Below are positions 15,710-23,666 of a stretch of DNA of 64,000 nucleotides, one piece after another. A program made the translations under genes and the position numbers. Within the stretch, counting starts at the first letter, position 1. Each line of letters opens with the position of its first letter. The notes beneath the pieces are model-generated. The model ran no database searches and was not told the origin of the DNA. It saw only the letters and a list, made by a program, of their open reading frames with translations. Location of the stretch: NCBI GenBank assembly GCA_902791695.1, contig CADAWR010000009.1, positions 62,001 to 126,000 on the forward strand. Reading direction: 5' to 3'. The DNA comes from an uncultured Bacteroidota bacterium. GTDB lineage: Bacteria > Bacteroidota > Bacteroidia > Bacteroidales > P3.

Positions 15710-16696
15710 CTATTCGTTCATACGATGTATGACGCCCTTGCGGTGCAGGGTGGTCTCGTAGAGGTTATCGAGACTCTCGTAGTTGACTACGCGGCGGATG
15801 GCTTCGGCCAGCAGCCAGTCGCAGCTAAGGACGTGAATCTTGCTGCTCTCGCGCTTCAGCGGAATGGTGTCGGTGGTGACAAGCTCCTCGAGCTCAGAGG
15901 CCTCGACCTTCTCGATAGCGTTGCCACTAAGCACGGGGTGGGTAATCATGGCACGGACGCTGAGGGCGCCGCTCTCCTTGATGATGCCAGCAGCCTTGCA
16001 GATGGTGGTGCCGGTATCAATGATGTCGTCAAGAAGGATAACATGCTTGCCCTTCACATCGCCTATGAGGCGCATCTCGCCAATCTCATTGGGCTTGTTG
16101 CGGTGCTTGTAGCAGATGACGAAGCTGTTGTTGAGCGTCTTGGCATACATTCCGGCGCGCTTGCTGCCGCCCATGTCCGGGCTAGCGAACATAACGTCCT
16201 CGATATTGAACTTCTCGCGGATGTAAGGCATGAAAAGCGAGGAGCCGTAGAGGTGGTCAACGGGCAGCGTGAAGAAGCCCTGTATCTGGTCGGCATGGAG
16301 ATCCATGGTGATAACACGGTCGACGCCCGCGGTGGTAATCATATCGGCAATAAGGCGTGACGCAATAGGCACATGGGGCTTATCCTTACGGTCCTGACGG
16401 GCGAAGCCATAGTAAGGTATCACGGCGACAATCTTCTGTGCGGAGGCGCGCTTGGCGGCGTCAATCATCATCAACAACTCGAACAGGTTATCCGTAGGCG
16501 GAATGGTCGACTGGATGATGAACACTATACCACCGCGGATAGTCTCCTCGTAGGAAGGCTGAAATTCGCCATCGGCATACTGAAAAACGGTGGAATTGCC
16601 GAGCGGAATGCCATAGATTTCCGCCACACGGCTTGCCAAATCCTTGGTAGCGCGGCCGGCAAAAATGAATACCTTATCAGAACGTGTATCGCTCAT
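15710..16696 (-). CDS. prs: Ribose-phosphate pyrophosphokinase
   Basis: A 328-residue PRPP synthetase. Visible motifs are YADGEFQPSYEETIRGG, the catalytic VIPYYGFARQDRKDKP flexible loop, the DLHADQIQGFF metal-binding segment and the PRPP loop VILLDDIIDTGTTICKAA near residue 225. It makes PRPP from ribose-5-phosphate and ATP in the cytoplasm for nucleotide, His and NAD synthesis. It has a perfect consensus promoter and is probably cotranscribed with rplY. Confidence 0.97.
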   Translation of the reverse strand: MSDTRSDKVFIFAGRATKDLASRVAEIYGIPLGNSTVFQYADGEFQPSYEETIRGGIVFIIQSTIPPTDNLFELLMMIDAAKRASAQKIVAVIPYYGFARQDRKDKPHVPIASRLIADMITTAGVDRVITMDLHADQIQGFFTLPVDHLYGSSLFMPYIREKFNIEDVMFASPDMGGSKRAGMYAKTLNNSFVICYKHRNKPNEIGEMRLIGDVKGKHVILLDDIIDTGTTICKAAGIIKESGALSVRAMITHPVLSGNAIEKVEASELEELVTTDTIPLKRESSKIHVLSCDWLLAEAIRRVVNYESLDNLYETTLHRKGVIHRMNE

Positions 16697-16761
16697 TATT
16701 ATGTTGATTTAGGGTTCTTTACAACGATTTATCGGGTTCAACGCCCCATCTTTTTCGTGTG

Positions 16762-16792
16762 CAAAGATACACATTTTTAGGCACTCGGCAAA
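16762..16792 (-). promoter_or_regulatory. Bacteroidota-type promoter for prs-rplY
   Basis: On the minus strand TTTG (16792-16789), 19-nt spacer, TATCTTTG (16769-16762). It is back to back with the tRNA-Leu promoter. Confidence 0.85.
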
Positions 16793-16822
16793 AAAATATT
16801 TTACCATATCGAAAAAAGTGTG

Positions 16823-16830
16823 TACTTTTG
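16823..16830 (+). promoter_or_regulatory. Promoter -7 box for tRNA-Leu
   Basis: TACTTTTG, 16 nt before the tRNA 5' end. A T-rich -33 region at about 16799-16802 is not a strict TTTG. Confidence 0.6.
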
Positions 16831-16846
16831 CACCCGATTTCAAAAG

Positions 16847-16929
16847 GCCCTGGTGGTGGAATGGTAGACACGGTAGACTCAAAATCTGCTGCTCGCAAGG
16901 GCGTGAGGGTTCAAGTCCCTCCCGGGGTA
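16847..16929 (+). tRNA. tRNA-Leu (CAA)
   Basis: An 83-nt class II tRNA. The acceptor stem GCCCTGG pairs with CCGGGGT. The anticodon stem GTAGA/TCTGC encloses the loop CTCAAAA, so the anticodon is CAA (reads UUG). The long variable arm is TGCTCGCAAGGGCG-like, and the T arm GAGGG-TTCAAGT-CCCTC is canonical. Discriminator A. The 3' CCA is not encoded. Confidence 0.95.
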
Positions 16930-17146
16930 CAAAAGGATTTTGCAAAATGGTTTAAAATGAACGAAAAAAGCAAAATCCTTCTTCTTTTATTACTCATTTG
17001 TGGTCATAATTTGGTCAGCATATTATTAAAGAATCAAAAATATCTGTGTCCATTGACGCACCATAATGATACAATCAAAACTCCTGTTTTTTAGAACAGC
17101 CTGTCCCTAGAATACTAATAACACTGATATTCAACGACATTTCCCC

Positions 17147-17956
17147 TCAGCCAAGCAGCACGTCCATCACCATCATCAGCACGAAGCCCACAGCGAAGCC
17201 GATGGTGGAAAGGTTCGTGTGGCGCCCCTGCGCCGTCTCGGGGATAAGCTCCTCCACCACCACGTACATCATAGCTCCCGCAGCAAAAGCCAATAGATAT
17301 GGTAGAGCAACGCCTAACGTCGACGCCAGCAGCAATATAGCCACCGACCCTATCGGCTCCACCACGCCGCTCAGCGTACCTATCAGGAACGACCTTCCTC
17401 GCGAGTTGCCCTCCGCATGCATCGGCATCGAGATAATTGCCCCTTCGGGGATATTCTGTATTGCAATACCTATGCTTACCGCCAGCGCGGCACTTACCGA
17501 CAATCCCTGCGACTCGCCTGCAAACACCACCCCCACGGCCATGCCTTCAGGCAAGTTGTGGATGGTGACGGCCAGCGCCAGCATCATGGTGCGCGATAGG
17601 CGCGACTTTGGTCCCTCGGCATTCTGTGCACCGACGTGCAGGTGGGGCGTCAGCTCGTCAATCAGCAGCAGGAAGGCAATGCCGGCCAGAAAACCCACGA
17701 CAGCTGGCACAACGCCGCCCACCTCTCCACCTATAATGGGGGAAGCACCCCGAAAAAGGGAGGGAGTATGCAATCCCATCTCTATCGACGGTATCAACAG
17801 CGACCACACGCTCGCCGCCACCATCACGCCACTGGCGAAACCCAGCAGCGTCTTCTGCAGTCGGTCGGGAATATCTTTCTTCATGAAGAAGACAAACGCC
17901 GCCCCCAGCATGGTGCCCACCAAGGGTAGCAGTATTCCTATAATCAAAGCGCTCAT
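17147..17956 (-). CDS. ZIP-family metal transporter
   Basis: A 269-residue inner-membrane transporter with about eight helices. The two ZIP signature helices are HNLPEGMAVGVVFAGE (TM4) and QNIPEGAIISMPMHAEG (TM5), holding the HNxPEG and QNxPEG binuclear metal site; VVEPIGS and VVVEELIPE agree. A His-containing loop (ELTPHLHVGAQNAEG) sits between TM3 and TM4. It imports zinc or another divalent metal. It overlaps the upstream DUF4491 gene by 4 nt (17953-17956), so they are translated together. Confidence 0.92.
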   Translation of the reverse strand: MSALIIGILLPLVGTMLGAAFVFFMKKDIPDRLQKTLLGFASGVMVAASVWSLLIPSIEMGLHTPSLFRGASPIIGGEVGGVVPAVVGFLAGIAFLLLIDELTPHLHVGAQNAEGPKSRLSRTMMLALAVTIHNLPEGMAVGVVFAGESQGLSVSAALAVSIGIAIQNIPEGAIISMPMHAEGNSRGRSFLIGTLSGVVEPIGSVAILLLASTLGVALPYLLAFAAGAMMYVVVEELIPETAQGRHTNLSTIGFAVGFVLMMVMDVLLG

Positions 17957-18243
17957 TTGTCGTTTCGTTTTGGGTTCTTCGGAAACCAGCCCTTCGCCAC
18001 CCGCTTACGCTGCTTGAAGAGCTCGAGTATCGACCAAAGGCTGGAGAATGCCACCACGCCAAGGATGGTAGACGGAATCATGGCCTTCGTGAGGAGCGAC
18101 CCCACGATACAGGCCACAGCAATCAGCAGGAACACCCACCAACAACGCACACCGAAGTAATACTCCGCCTTGATGACGATGGGATGGAAGAAACCTATGC
18201 AGAGGAAGGCCGACATTCCGATTATTATGCCAGTAATGTTCAT
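17953..18243 (-). CDS. DUF4491 small membrane protein
   Basis: A 96-residue protein with three hydrophobic helices and a basic tail (ELFKQRKRVAKGWFPKNPKR) that matches the DUF4491 family of Bacteroidota and Clostridia; the conserved motif FHPIVIKAEYYFG near residues 19-31 and the W-rich VRCWWVFLL are typical. Function unknown. Translationally coupled to the ZIP transporter. Confidence 0.8.
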   Translation of the reverse strand: MNITGIIIGMSAFLCIGFFHPIVIKAEYYFGVRCWWVFLLIAVACIVGSLLTKAMIPSTILGVVAFSSLWSILELFKQRKRVAKGWFPKNPKRNDK

Positions 18244-18287
18244 TGGCTCAAATTCTTGTCTTTAATTATATTTCATATTTCATGCTG

Positions 18288-18319
18288 CAAAGATACGTAT
18301 TTGTCGCAAACTGCGCAAT
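18288..18319 (-). promoter_or_regulatory. Promoter for the DUF4491-ZIP operon
   Basis: TATCTTTG on the minus strand (18295-18288) with ATTG 20 nt upstream (18319-18316), 44 nt before the ATG. Confidence 0.6.
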
Positions 18320-18338
18320 ACCTACAAACAATAATTGC

Positions 18339-20411
18339 TCAGATGGTTAGTTTTGCTCCGAAGAGTAAGGTTCGCGGCAGCGCAGGACCGTAGATATAGG
18401 CGGCATCTCGCTCTGGGCCGCTGTCGAGGTCACGCTGGTAGCTGTTTAGCAGGTTCTGGACGCCGATGCACAACTCCAGTTCTATGCTCTCGCCAAAGGG
18501 AATTCTGTAAGCAGCTTTAAGCGAGAGGTCAAGGAAGGCGTCGGTAATAACCTTCTCCACCTCGGTACCACCGCCGTGTTTGGCTCCATCTTCGTCAGCC
18601 ACATGGTGGTACACCAGCATCGGTCCTGTAAAGATTCCCGTGGCGGTAATTTGTAGGCGCTTCACAGGGGTGTATACGCCCGAGAGGTAAGCATAGAGGT
18701 CGGGCGTGCGCTCCATGCGGCGCTCATATTGACCCTCTTCCCATTCTTTCCCATTCCCTGTATAGAGGCTACGCTGCCAGGTGCCGCCTATCTGGAGACG
18801 CATCTGCTCGATTGGCGAGAGGGTCATCTCGACATTCATACCCATAACCTCGGCTCCGTCGGCATTCCTCCGCTCGTAGTGCATATATCCGCTTATGGTG
18901 TCGCCTAAAAGCAATTCGTTGACGAAGGCGTCGTTGATGCGGGTATAGAATCCCTCCACAAGCAGGTCAGCCTCGAGGCTTCCGAGATGGAAGCAGAGGT
19001 CTGCCGAACCGGTGAGCGAGTGCGACCGTTCCATGCGCAGGTCGGCGGCATTGGTGATCTTGTACAGCTCGCCGTTCACAGCACCTACATGCAGATCTTC
19101 GTCATACACCTGCGGAGCACGGAAGCCCGAAGAATAGCCGACGCGGAGGGCGAGGTGGTCGCTGGGGGCGTAGCGCAGGTTGAGGCGCGGGCTCACCACA
19201 GGCACCTCAATCATCGTGTGCTTGTCCATGCGGCCACCAACGAGGATACTCCAGCGGCTGCTCTTCCACTCGTTCTGCAGGTAGGCACTCACAATGCCGA
19301 TGTCCTGATGCAGGGTGTCGGGGCTCCCGAAAGTGCGGTCGTTCAGGCGGTCTAAGGTGTGCTCCACTCCGACAGTCAGCTCGGCAGGCATGAACCACAG
19401 GGTATCGAAGTGTCGACTGTAGAGTGCGCCGTAGTTGAGCGTCAGGTCCCGCGTGTAGCCGTAGGCTGTGCCGATCGGTTCGTCGTCTTCTCGCTCGCCG
19501 TAGTAGCTCTGGCGGTCGACATGCTGCATCGATGCAAACAGCGATGCGTGACGCAACCCACTGGCGGGCAGCCAGTCCCACTTGAGGCTTGCGCTGTGGA
19601 TGTCGTGCTCGCCTCCTTCGCTGATATGCGCCATGGGCGACGGTAAGTCGAAACGGTCGCCGCCGCGGCGGAAGTCGTGTATGTTGTGGTATTCGAGGTT
19701 CAGCTTCGTGAAGTCGGTGGTACGCAGGTAACCGCGGAATCCCACCATTCGAGCCTTGAGCAACCCCACTTCCGAATAGCCGTCGCCGTTGTGGTCGTAA
19801 GGGTTGCGGTGGCGGTTGTGGCCGAAGACGGCGATACCCGCCCGACGGTCGTCGCTCACCACCGAGGCGTTGAACGAGTTGCTGAAATCCCAGCTCCGTC
19901 CGCCTATGAGGCTAGTGGTGTTGCCAACACTGGCACCGTTCGAGCGGGGCTCGCGGGTGATGACATTGATTACGCCGGCAATAGCATTGCTGCCATATAG
20001 TGCCGAGCCGCCGCCGCGCAGCACCTCGATGCGGTCTATCAAAGCCGTGGGCAACTGGTCAAGCAGGTAGATGCCCGCCAACGCGCTGTTCACCGGGCGA
20101 CTGTCGATGAGTATCTGCGAGTAGGCCTGTCCGAGGCCGTTGATGCGCACCTCGTTGGCTCCGCAGTTCTGGCAGGTGTTTTCCACACGCAGACCTGTGC
20201 TGAAGTTCAAGGCCTGGCCGAGGTTCACAGCGCTCACGGCTTCCATTTGTCTGCCATCTACCACACCCACGGCAGTTGGTGCCTCGCTGCGTGTGGTGGC
20301 GTGCTGCGTGGCAGTCACCACCACCTGGCGCAAACGTATCGTGTCGTGATGGCCCTGCGCCGAAGCCATCATCGGCAATAATGATATTATTATGACGATT
20401 ATCTTCTTCAT
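18339..20411 (-). CDS. TonB-dependent outer-membrane receptor
   Basis: A 690-residue receptor. A signal peptide (cleavage after ASAQ), a TonB-box-like RLRQVVVTATQ, the plug domain (NGLGQAYSQILIDSRPV, RIEVLRGGGSALYGSNAIAG, INVITREP), and a beta-barrel ending in an aromatic LLFGAKLTI strand. No N-terminal carboxypeptidase-like domain and no SusD follows, so it is an iron/cobalamin/metal-type receptor rather than a SusC. The plug has the unusual ENTCQNCGANEVR with two cysteines. The small His/Cys-rich gene upstream is likely cotranscribed and hints at a metal or metal-complex ligand; that is inference. Confidence 0.9.
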   Translation of the reverse strand: MKKIIVIIISLLPMMASAQGHHDTIRLRQVVVTATQHATTRSEAPTAVGVVDGRQMEAVSAVNLGQALNFSTGLRVENTCQNCGANEVRINGLGQAYSQILIDSRPVNSALAGIYLLDQLPTALIDRIEVLRGGGSALYGSNAIAGVINVITREPRSNGASVGNTTSLIGGRSWDFSNSFNASVVSDDRRAGIAVFGHNRHRNPYDHNGDGYSEVGLLKARMVGFRGYLRTTDFTKLNLEYHNIHDFRRGGDRFDLPSPMAHISEGGEHDIHSASLKWDWLPASGLRHASLFASMQHVDRQSYYGEREDDEPIGTAYGYTRDLTLNYGALYSRHFDTLWFMPAELTVGVEHTLDRLNDRTFGSPDTLHQDIGIVSAYLQNEWKSSRWSILVGGRMDKHTMIEVPVVSPRLNLRYAPSDHLALRVGYSSGFRAPQVYDEDLHVGAVNGELYKITNAADLRMERSHSLTGSADLCFHLGSLEADLLVEGFYTRINDAFVNELLLGDTISGYMHYERRNADGAEVMGMNVEMTLSPIEQMRLQIGGTWQRSLYTGNGKEWEEGQYERRMERTPDLYAYLSGVYTPVKRLQITATGIFTGPMLVYHHVADEDGAKHGGGTEVEKVITDAFLDLSLKAAYRIPFGESIELELCIGVQNLLNSYQRDLDSGPERDAAYIYGPALPRTLLFGAKLTI

Positions 20412-20437
20412 TTCTGTATTGCTAAATTATAAACACT

Positions 20438-20475
20438 CTAGCAATTCTAGAAAAACTAGAAATACTAGAAAACTA
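20438..20475. repeat. 9-bp tandem repeat of CTAGAAANN
   Basis: CTAG occurs at 20438, 20447, 20456 and 20465, i.e. exactly every 9 nt, with A-rich spacers, and a degenerate CTA follows. It lies in the 88-nt gap between the His/Cys-rich gene and the TonB receptor. Confidence 0.8.
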
Positions 20476-20499
20476 TGTAATGCTAAAAAGAGGGGGGGG

Positions 20500-20826
20500 C
20501 TACTCCACCGGCGGAGCCCGCAGCTGGGCGACCCCATAGCGGAATTGCTGCACCATGGTCGGTGTCGGCAGGGAGATGCGTTCCGCAGCGGGGAGAATGG
20601 TTAATGCTTGGCCTCCATCCTCTACAAGATAACCCTGACTAATGAAGTTGCAAAGCGGGCAATCGTGGTCGTGATGATGGGGCATTTCGATGTGTCCGAC
20701 ACATTGCTGGCAGTCGTCGTAAGCATCAATTGTCTCGTAATGCACATGCAACGACGAAAGCGTTATCATTGGCAAATAGCTAGCCAATAATATTATAGGA
20801 GCAATATGACGCAACAATGAGTTCAT
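20500..20826 (-). CDS. Small secreted His/Cys-rich protein, DUF2946-like
   Basis: A 108-residue protein with an N-terminal hydrophobic helix (residues 6-25) and then a His/Cys-rich region: LHVHYE, DDCQQCVGH, HHHDHDCPLCNF. This resembles small periplasmic DUF2946-type proteins found next to TonB receptors and linked to copper or other metal handling. ATG at 20826 chosen because the upstream 29 codons are not family-like and a consensus promoter sits just before it (box 20838-20845). Metal binding is inferred from residues, not shown. Confidence 0.65.
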   Translation of the reverse strand: MNSLLRHIAPIILLASYLPMITLSSLHVHYETIDAYDDCQQCVGHIEMPHHHDHDCPLCNFISQGYLVEDGGQALTILPAAERISLPTPTMVQQFRYGVAQLRAPPVE

Positions 20827-20837
20827 CTTTCGGGTTG

Positions 20838-20869
20838 CAAAAGTACATAAAACATTCCGACTGGACAAA
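20838..20869 (-). promoter_or_regulatory. Bacteroidota-type promoter
   Basis: On the minus strand TTTG (20869-20866), 20-nt spacer, TACTTTTG (20845-20838), 12 nt from the ATG of the His/Cys-rich gene. It should drive that gene and the TonB receptor. Confidence 0.75.
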
Positions 20870-21000
20870 TACCCATAAATGATGATTTCGCACAAGGGTA
20901 TCGTTTGCGCCATATAATAAAATCACGTCTGCGGCGTTATTAAACTAAAGCACAATAAAATCAATACACCCGAAGAAAGAACTATAAACACTCAAGAATT

Positions 21001-22104
21001 ATGGATCGTCATACACAAATAATCCGCACCAGTTGGATTGGCATTGGCGCCAATGTGCTGCTGGCCGCATTCAAGGCCGTTGTTGGCCTGATTGCCGGTA
21101 GCGTGGCCATCGTAATGGATGCCGTCAACAACCTCAGCGACGCCCTCTCCAGCGTCATCACCATCGTAGGCACAAAGCTCTCGCAGCGTCCGCCCGACCG
21201 CGAACACCCCTTCGGCTTCGGCCGCGTGGAATATTTCAGCGCCATCATCATAGCCCTCATCGTGCTGGCGGCAGGCGTCACGTCGCTCGTCGAGTCGGTG
21301 AAGAAGATTATCACCCCCACCGAGCCGAGCTATACCACCGTCACGCTGGTGGTCATCATCGTGGCCATTGTCGTCAAGATAGTTCTGGGCCTATTTGTGA
21401 AACGCAAGGGCCAGCAGCTGAAGAGCGACGCACTTGTGGCCTCGGGCTCCGACGCCCTGTTCGACGCCATTATCACCCTCGCCACCCTCGTTTCGGCAGC
21501 CATCATGCTGCTGTGGGGCTTTTCCGTCGACGGCTGGCTTGGCGCCCTCATCTCGCTGCTCATCATCAAGGCTGGCTTCGAGATGCTGGCATCGCCCATC
21601 AACGAGCTGTTGGGCAAGAAGGTATCGCCCGAGCTTGTACGCCAGGTCAAGCACGACGTGGCCGCCGTGGATGGCGTGCACGGTGTCTTCGACATCATAC
21701 TCCACAACTACGGCCCCGACGTGATGATTGGCTCGCTGCACATAGGTGTCGACGATACGATGAGCGCCCACGACATCCACGGCCTCACACGCCGCATTTC
21801 CACCCTTATGTACGAGCGCCACGGTATCATCATGACCGTAGGCATCTACGCCAACGCCACTGGCAGCGGCCCTGTGGCCGAGCTGCAGAGCGCTGTGATG
21901 AAGCGCCTCGCCGAGCACAAGGAGCTTGTACAGGTGCACGGATTCTACTGCTCCGAGCGCGACCGCATGCTCTCCGTCGACGTGGTGCCCGACATCGCCG
22001 TCCACGACGACGCTGCCCTCATCGGCACCCTCACTGCCGAGCTCCAGCCGTTAGCGCCCGACATGCAGATAGTGGTGGTTGTCGACCACAACTACAGCGA
22101 ATAA
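21001..22104 (+). CDS. Cation diffusion facilitator transporter
   Basis: A 367-residue CDF/ZnT exporter. Six TM helices include the metal site motifs DAVNNLSDALSS (TM2, residues 39-50) and SGSDALFDAI (TM5), where Asn replaces one Asp in TM2, a variant seen in part of the family. The cytosolic C-terminal domain (about residues 205-290) has DVMIGSLHIGVDD, then an additional 70 residues with a second ferredoxin-like fold (HGFYCSERDRMLSVDVV). Likely exports Zn, Mn or Fe by proton antiport. It overlaps the convergent YdeI-like gene by 13 nt. Confidence 0.92.
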   Translation: MDRHTQIIRTSWIGIGANVLLAAFKAVVGLIAGSVAIVMDAVNNLSDALSSVITIVGTKLSQRPPDREHPFGFGRVEYFSAIIIALIVLAAGVTSLVESVKKIITPTEPSYTTVTLVVIIVAIVVKIVLGLFVKRKGQQLKSDALVASGSDALFDAIITLATLVSAAIMLLWGFSVDGWLGALISLLIIKAGFEMLASPINELLGKKVSPELVRQVKHDVAAVDGVHGVFDIILHNYGPDVMIGSLHIGVDDTMSAHDIHGLTRRISTLMYERHGIIMTVGIYANATGSGPVAELQSAVMKRLAEHKELVQVHGFYCSERDRMLSVDVVPDIAVHDDAALIGTLTAELQPLAPDMQIVVVVDHNYSE

Positions 22105-22439
22105 GAACACAACAATACCATCCTGCCAGCCTCCGTCATCAATCCTCGCTGCTCCAGCTCACGGCACCGCTCCCGGTTGCGCTCCGTCCAATGACTGCTC
22201 TTCTTTCGCGGCGAGAGGCGCTGTGCCAGCCGTCCGTCGGGCAGCCGCTTGCAGGTGGAGTCGATCCATCCGAAACAGAGCGCCTCCTCCACGACCTCCA
22301 CATACGGCAGCGCGCCGGCCATCGGCAGTTTGCCCCTATATGTAGCCACCCACACCTCGCGCTCTTTCTGGTGATGCCTCATCAGCCATCGCCGTAATGC
22401 CTTGCGGTCGTCCGTTTCCAAGAGGGTCGTTATATCCAT
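22092..22439 (-). CDS. YdeI-family protein, C-terminally shortened
   Basis: A 115-residue protein with the YdeI/OmpD-associated signature: residues 1-35 REVWVATYRG, then YVEVVEEALCFGWIDSTCKR, RLSPRKKSSHWTERNRER and LEQRGLMTEAG. Family members continue for roughly 60-80 residues after MTxAG; this one stops within ten residues, where the convergent CDF gene ends. It may be functional or a 3'-truncated relic. The family has no firmly established role. Its start lies directly next to the stop of the ferredoxin protein (22440), so it is part of that operon. Confidence 0.7.
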   Translation of the reverse strand: MDITTLLETDDRKALRRWLMRHHQKEREVWVATYRGKLPMAGALPYVEVVEEALCFGWIDSTCKRLPDGRLAQRLSPRKKSSHWTERNRERCRELEQRGLMTEAGRMVLLCSYSL

Positions 22440-23288
22440 CTACCTGCTGTGTGTCGTTCCTGCAACATAGAACTCCGCCCGCTTTGGAGCTGCGAATGTG
22501 CGCTCAATCATAGCCACGTGGGAGAGATATTCGGGGTCGGTAAAGGCAATGGCGCCAGTCGGGCAACGGCGACGGCAAGCCTGACACTTGATGCAGATGC
22601 CGTCGAAGGTCGGCATCCCGTCTTTCTCGCCGATGCTCCCCATAGGGCATACATCCAGGCACTTGCCGCAACGTGTGCACAACGCGCTGTTGCATGCGGG
22701 CTTTGCCTCCAGGAAGCCCGCAGGGGCGTTGCCCACCTTGAGCGGGGTGTAGTATTTCTCGGGGTGAGCCTCGCCGGGAACCGACACAGTCAAGAGTTGA
22801 GCGTTAAAAGTTGAAAGTCTCTCTGCCACCTGTGCGGCGAAGTGGTCGAGGGCCGCGATGTCTTCCGCACTGGGACGTCCTGCACCCAGGGTGTCGCTGA
22901 AAGCGTGGCGCGTCACCATAGCGGCAGCGCCGACGGGCTTCATGCCGCCCTCCTTCATCAGGCCCACCAACTCGGCCAGCGCGTTGTCGTAGGCGCGGTT
23001 GCCGAATGTCACCAAAGCGATAGACGGATTACCGTTGGCATGGATGGCCGCGCGCACATAGTCGAGCGTCTTGTTGGGTATGCGCCCCGCATAGACCGGT
23101 GTCGCCCATAGAACTATGTCCCCCGCATCGAACACCGGCAGCACCTCGCGCCCGGTCGGCAAGGTGTAGGAGTGGTATTCCACCCCGACATGCAGCATTC
23201 TGTCCAACGCCTCGGCCATCAGCCGTACCACTTGCAACGTCCCGCCTGTGGGACTGAAATAGTGCACTTTTATCTTTGCCATCGTCAC
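22440..23288 (-). CDS. EFR1-type flavodoxin/ferredoxin protein
   Basis: A 282-residue fusion of a flavodoxin-like domain (residues 1-180: VHYFSPTGGTLQVVRLMAEA, ATPVYAGRIPNKT, VTFGNRAYDNAL) and a C-terminal 2[4Fe-4S] ferredoxin (CTRCGKCLDVCP and CIKCQACRRRCP). This is the architecture of EFR1 electron carriers. The linker (about residues 157-168) is encoded by a low-complexity tract of AGTTGA/GTTAAA-type repeats that normally occurs between genes. The two ATGs at the start are 6 nt apart. The hairpin copy B separates it from korA on the other strand. Confidence 0.88.
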   Translation of the reverse strand: MTMAKIKVHYFSPTGGTLQVVRLMAEALDRMLHVGVEYHSYTLPTGREVLPVFDAGDIVLWATPVYAGRIPNKTLDYVRAAIHANGNPSIALVTFGNRAYDNALAELVGLMKEGGMKPVGAAAMVTRHAFSDTLGAGRPSAEDIAALDHFAAQVAERLSTFNAQLLTVSVPGEAHPEKYYTPLKVGNAPAGFLEAKPACNSALCTRCGKCLDVCPMGSIGEKDGMPTFDGICIKCQACRRRCPTGAIAFTDPEYLSHVAMIERTFAAPKRAEFYVAGTTHSR

Positions 23289-23420
23289 AAATCCTTATTG
23301 GGCCATAATTTAACATCAGCAGCCGGAAGACCGGTCTTTATATAAAATGAACGGCAAAGCTCTGTTTTTATTATAATGTAATACACCGGAACGATATTTT
23401 GCCGCCGCCACGCCGTTGCC

Positions 23421-23528
23421 GCTCCGTACCCTCTCCGTCTGTTCACCGGTTGTTCACCGATTGTTTAACGGTTTAAACCGGTGAACAACCGGTGAACAAC
23501 AGTAGAACAGATGGAGGGGAGGCGGAGG
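23421..23528. repeat. Intergenic long hairpin, copy B
   Basis: A long imperfect hairpin centred at 23474/23475 on CGGTTTAAACCG. Flanking it on the left are GTTCACCGGTTGTTCACCG units and on the right CGGTGAACAACCGGTGAAC; outer parts carry CTCCGTACCC-type units (left) and weaker copies on the right. It is in the divergent spacer between the EFR1 gene and korA; the 3' edge is 65 nt upstream of the korA -33 box. Nothing else is visible in 23289-23592. Confidence 0.88.
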
Positions 23529-23592
23529 GGAGACGGACAAGGTAGCGGGAGGAGGCGGAGGGAGGGATGTTGAAAGCGGTTGAAAAATAATT

Positions 23593-23623
23593 TTTGCGGG
23601 ATTGTTTTTATTTTGTATATTTG
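23593..23623 (+). promoter_or_regulatory. Bacteroidota-type promoter for korAB
   Basis: TTTG at 23593-23596, 19-nt spacer, TATATTTG at 23616-23623: exact consensus, 43 nt before the korA ATG. Confidence 0.85.
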
Positions 23624-23666
23624 CACTTTCAAAAACAAATAATAATAAATTAAACATATAAATAAC

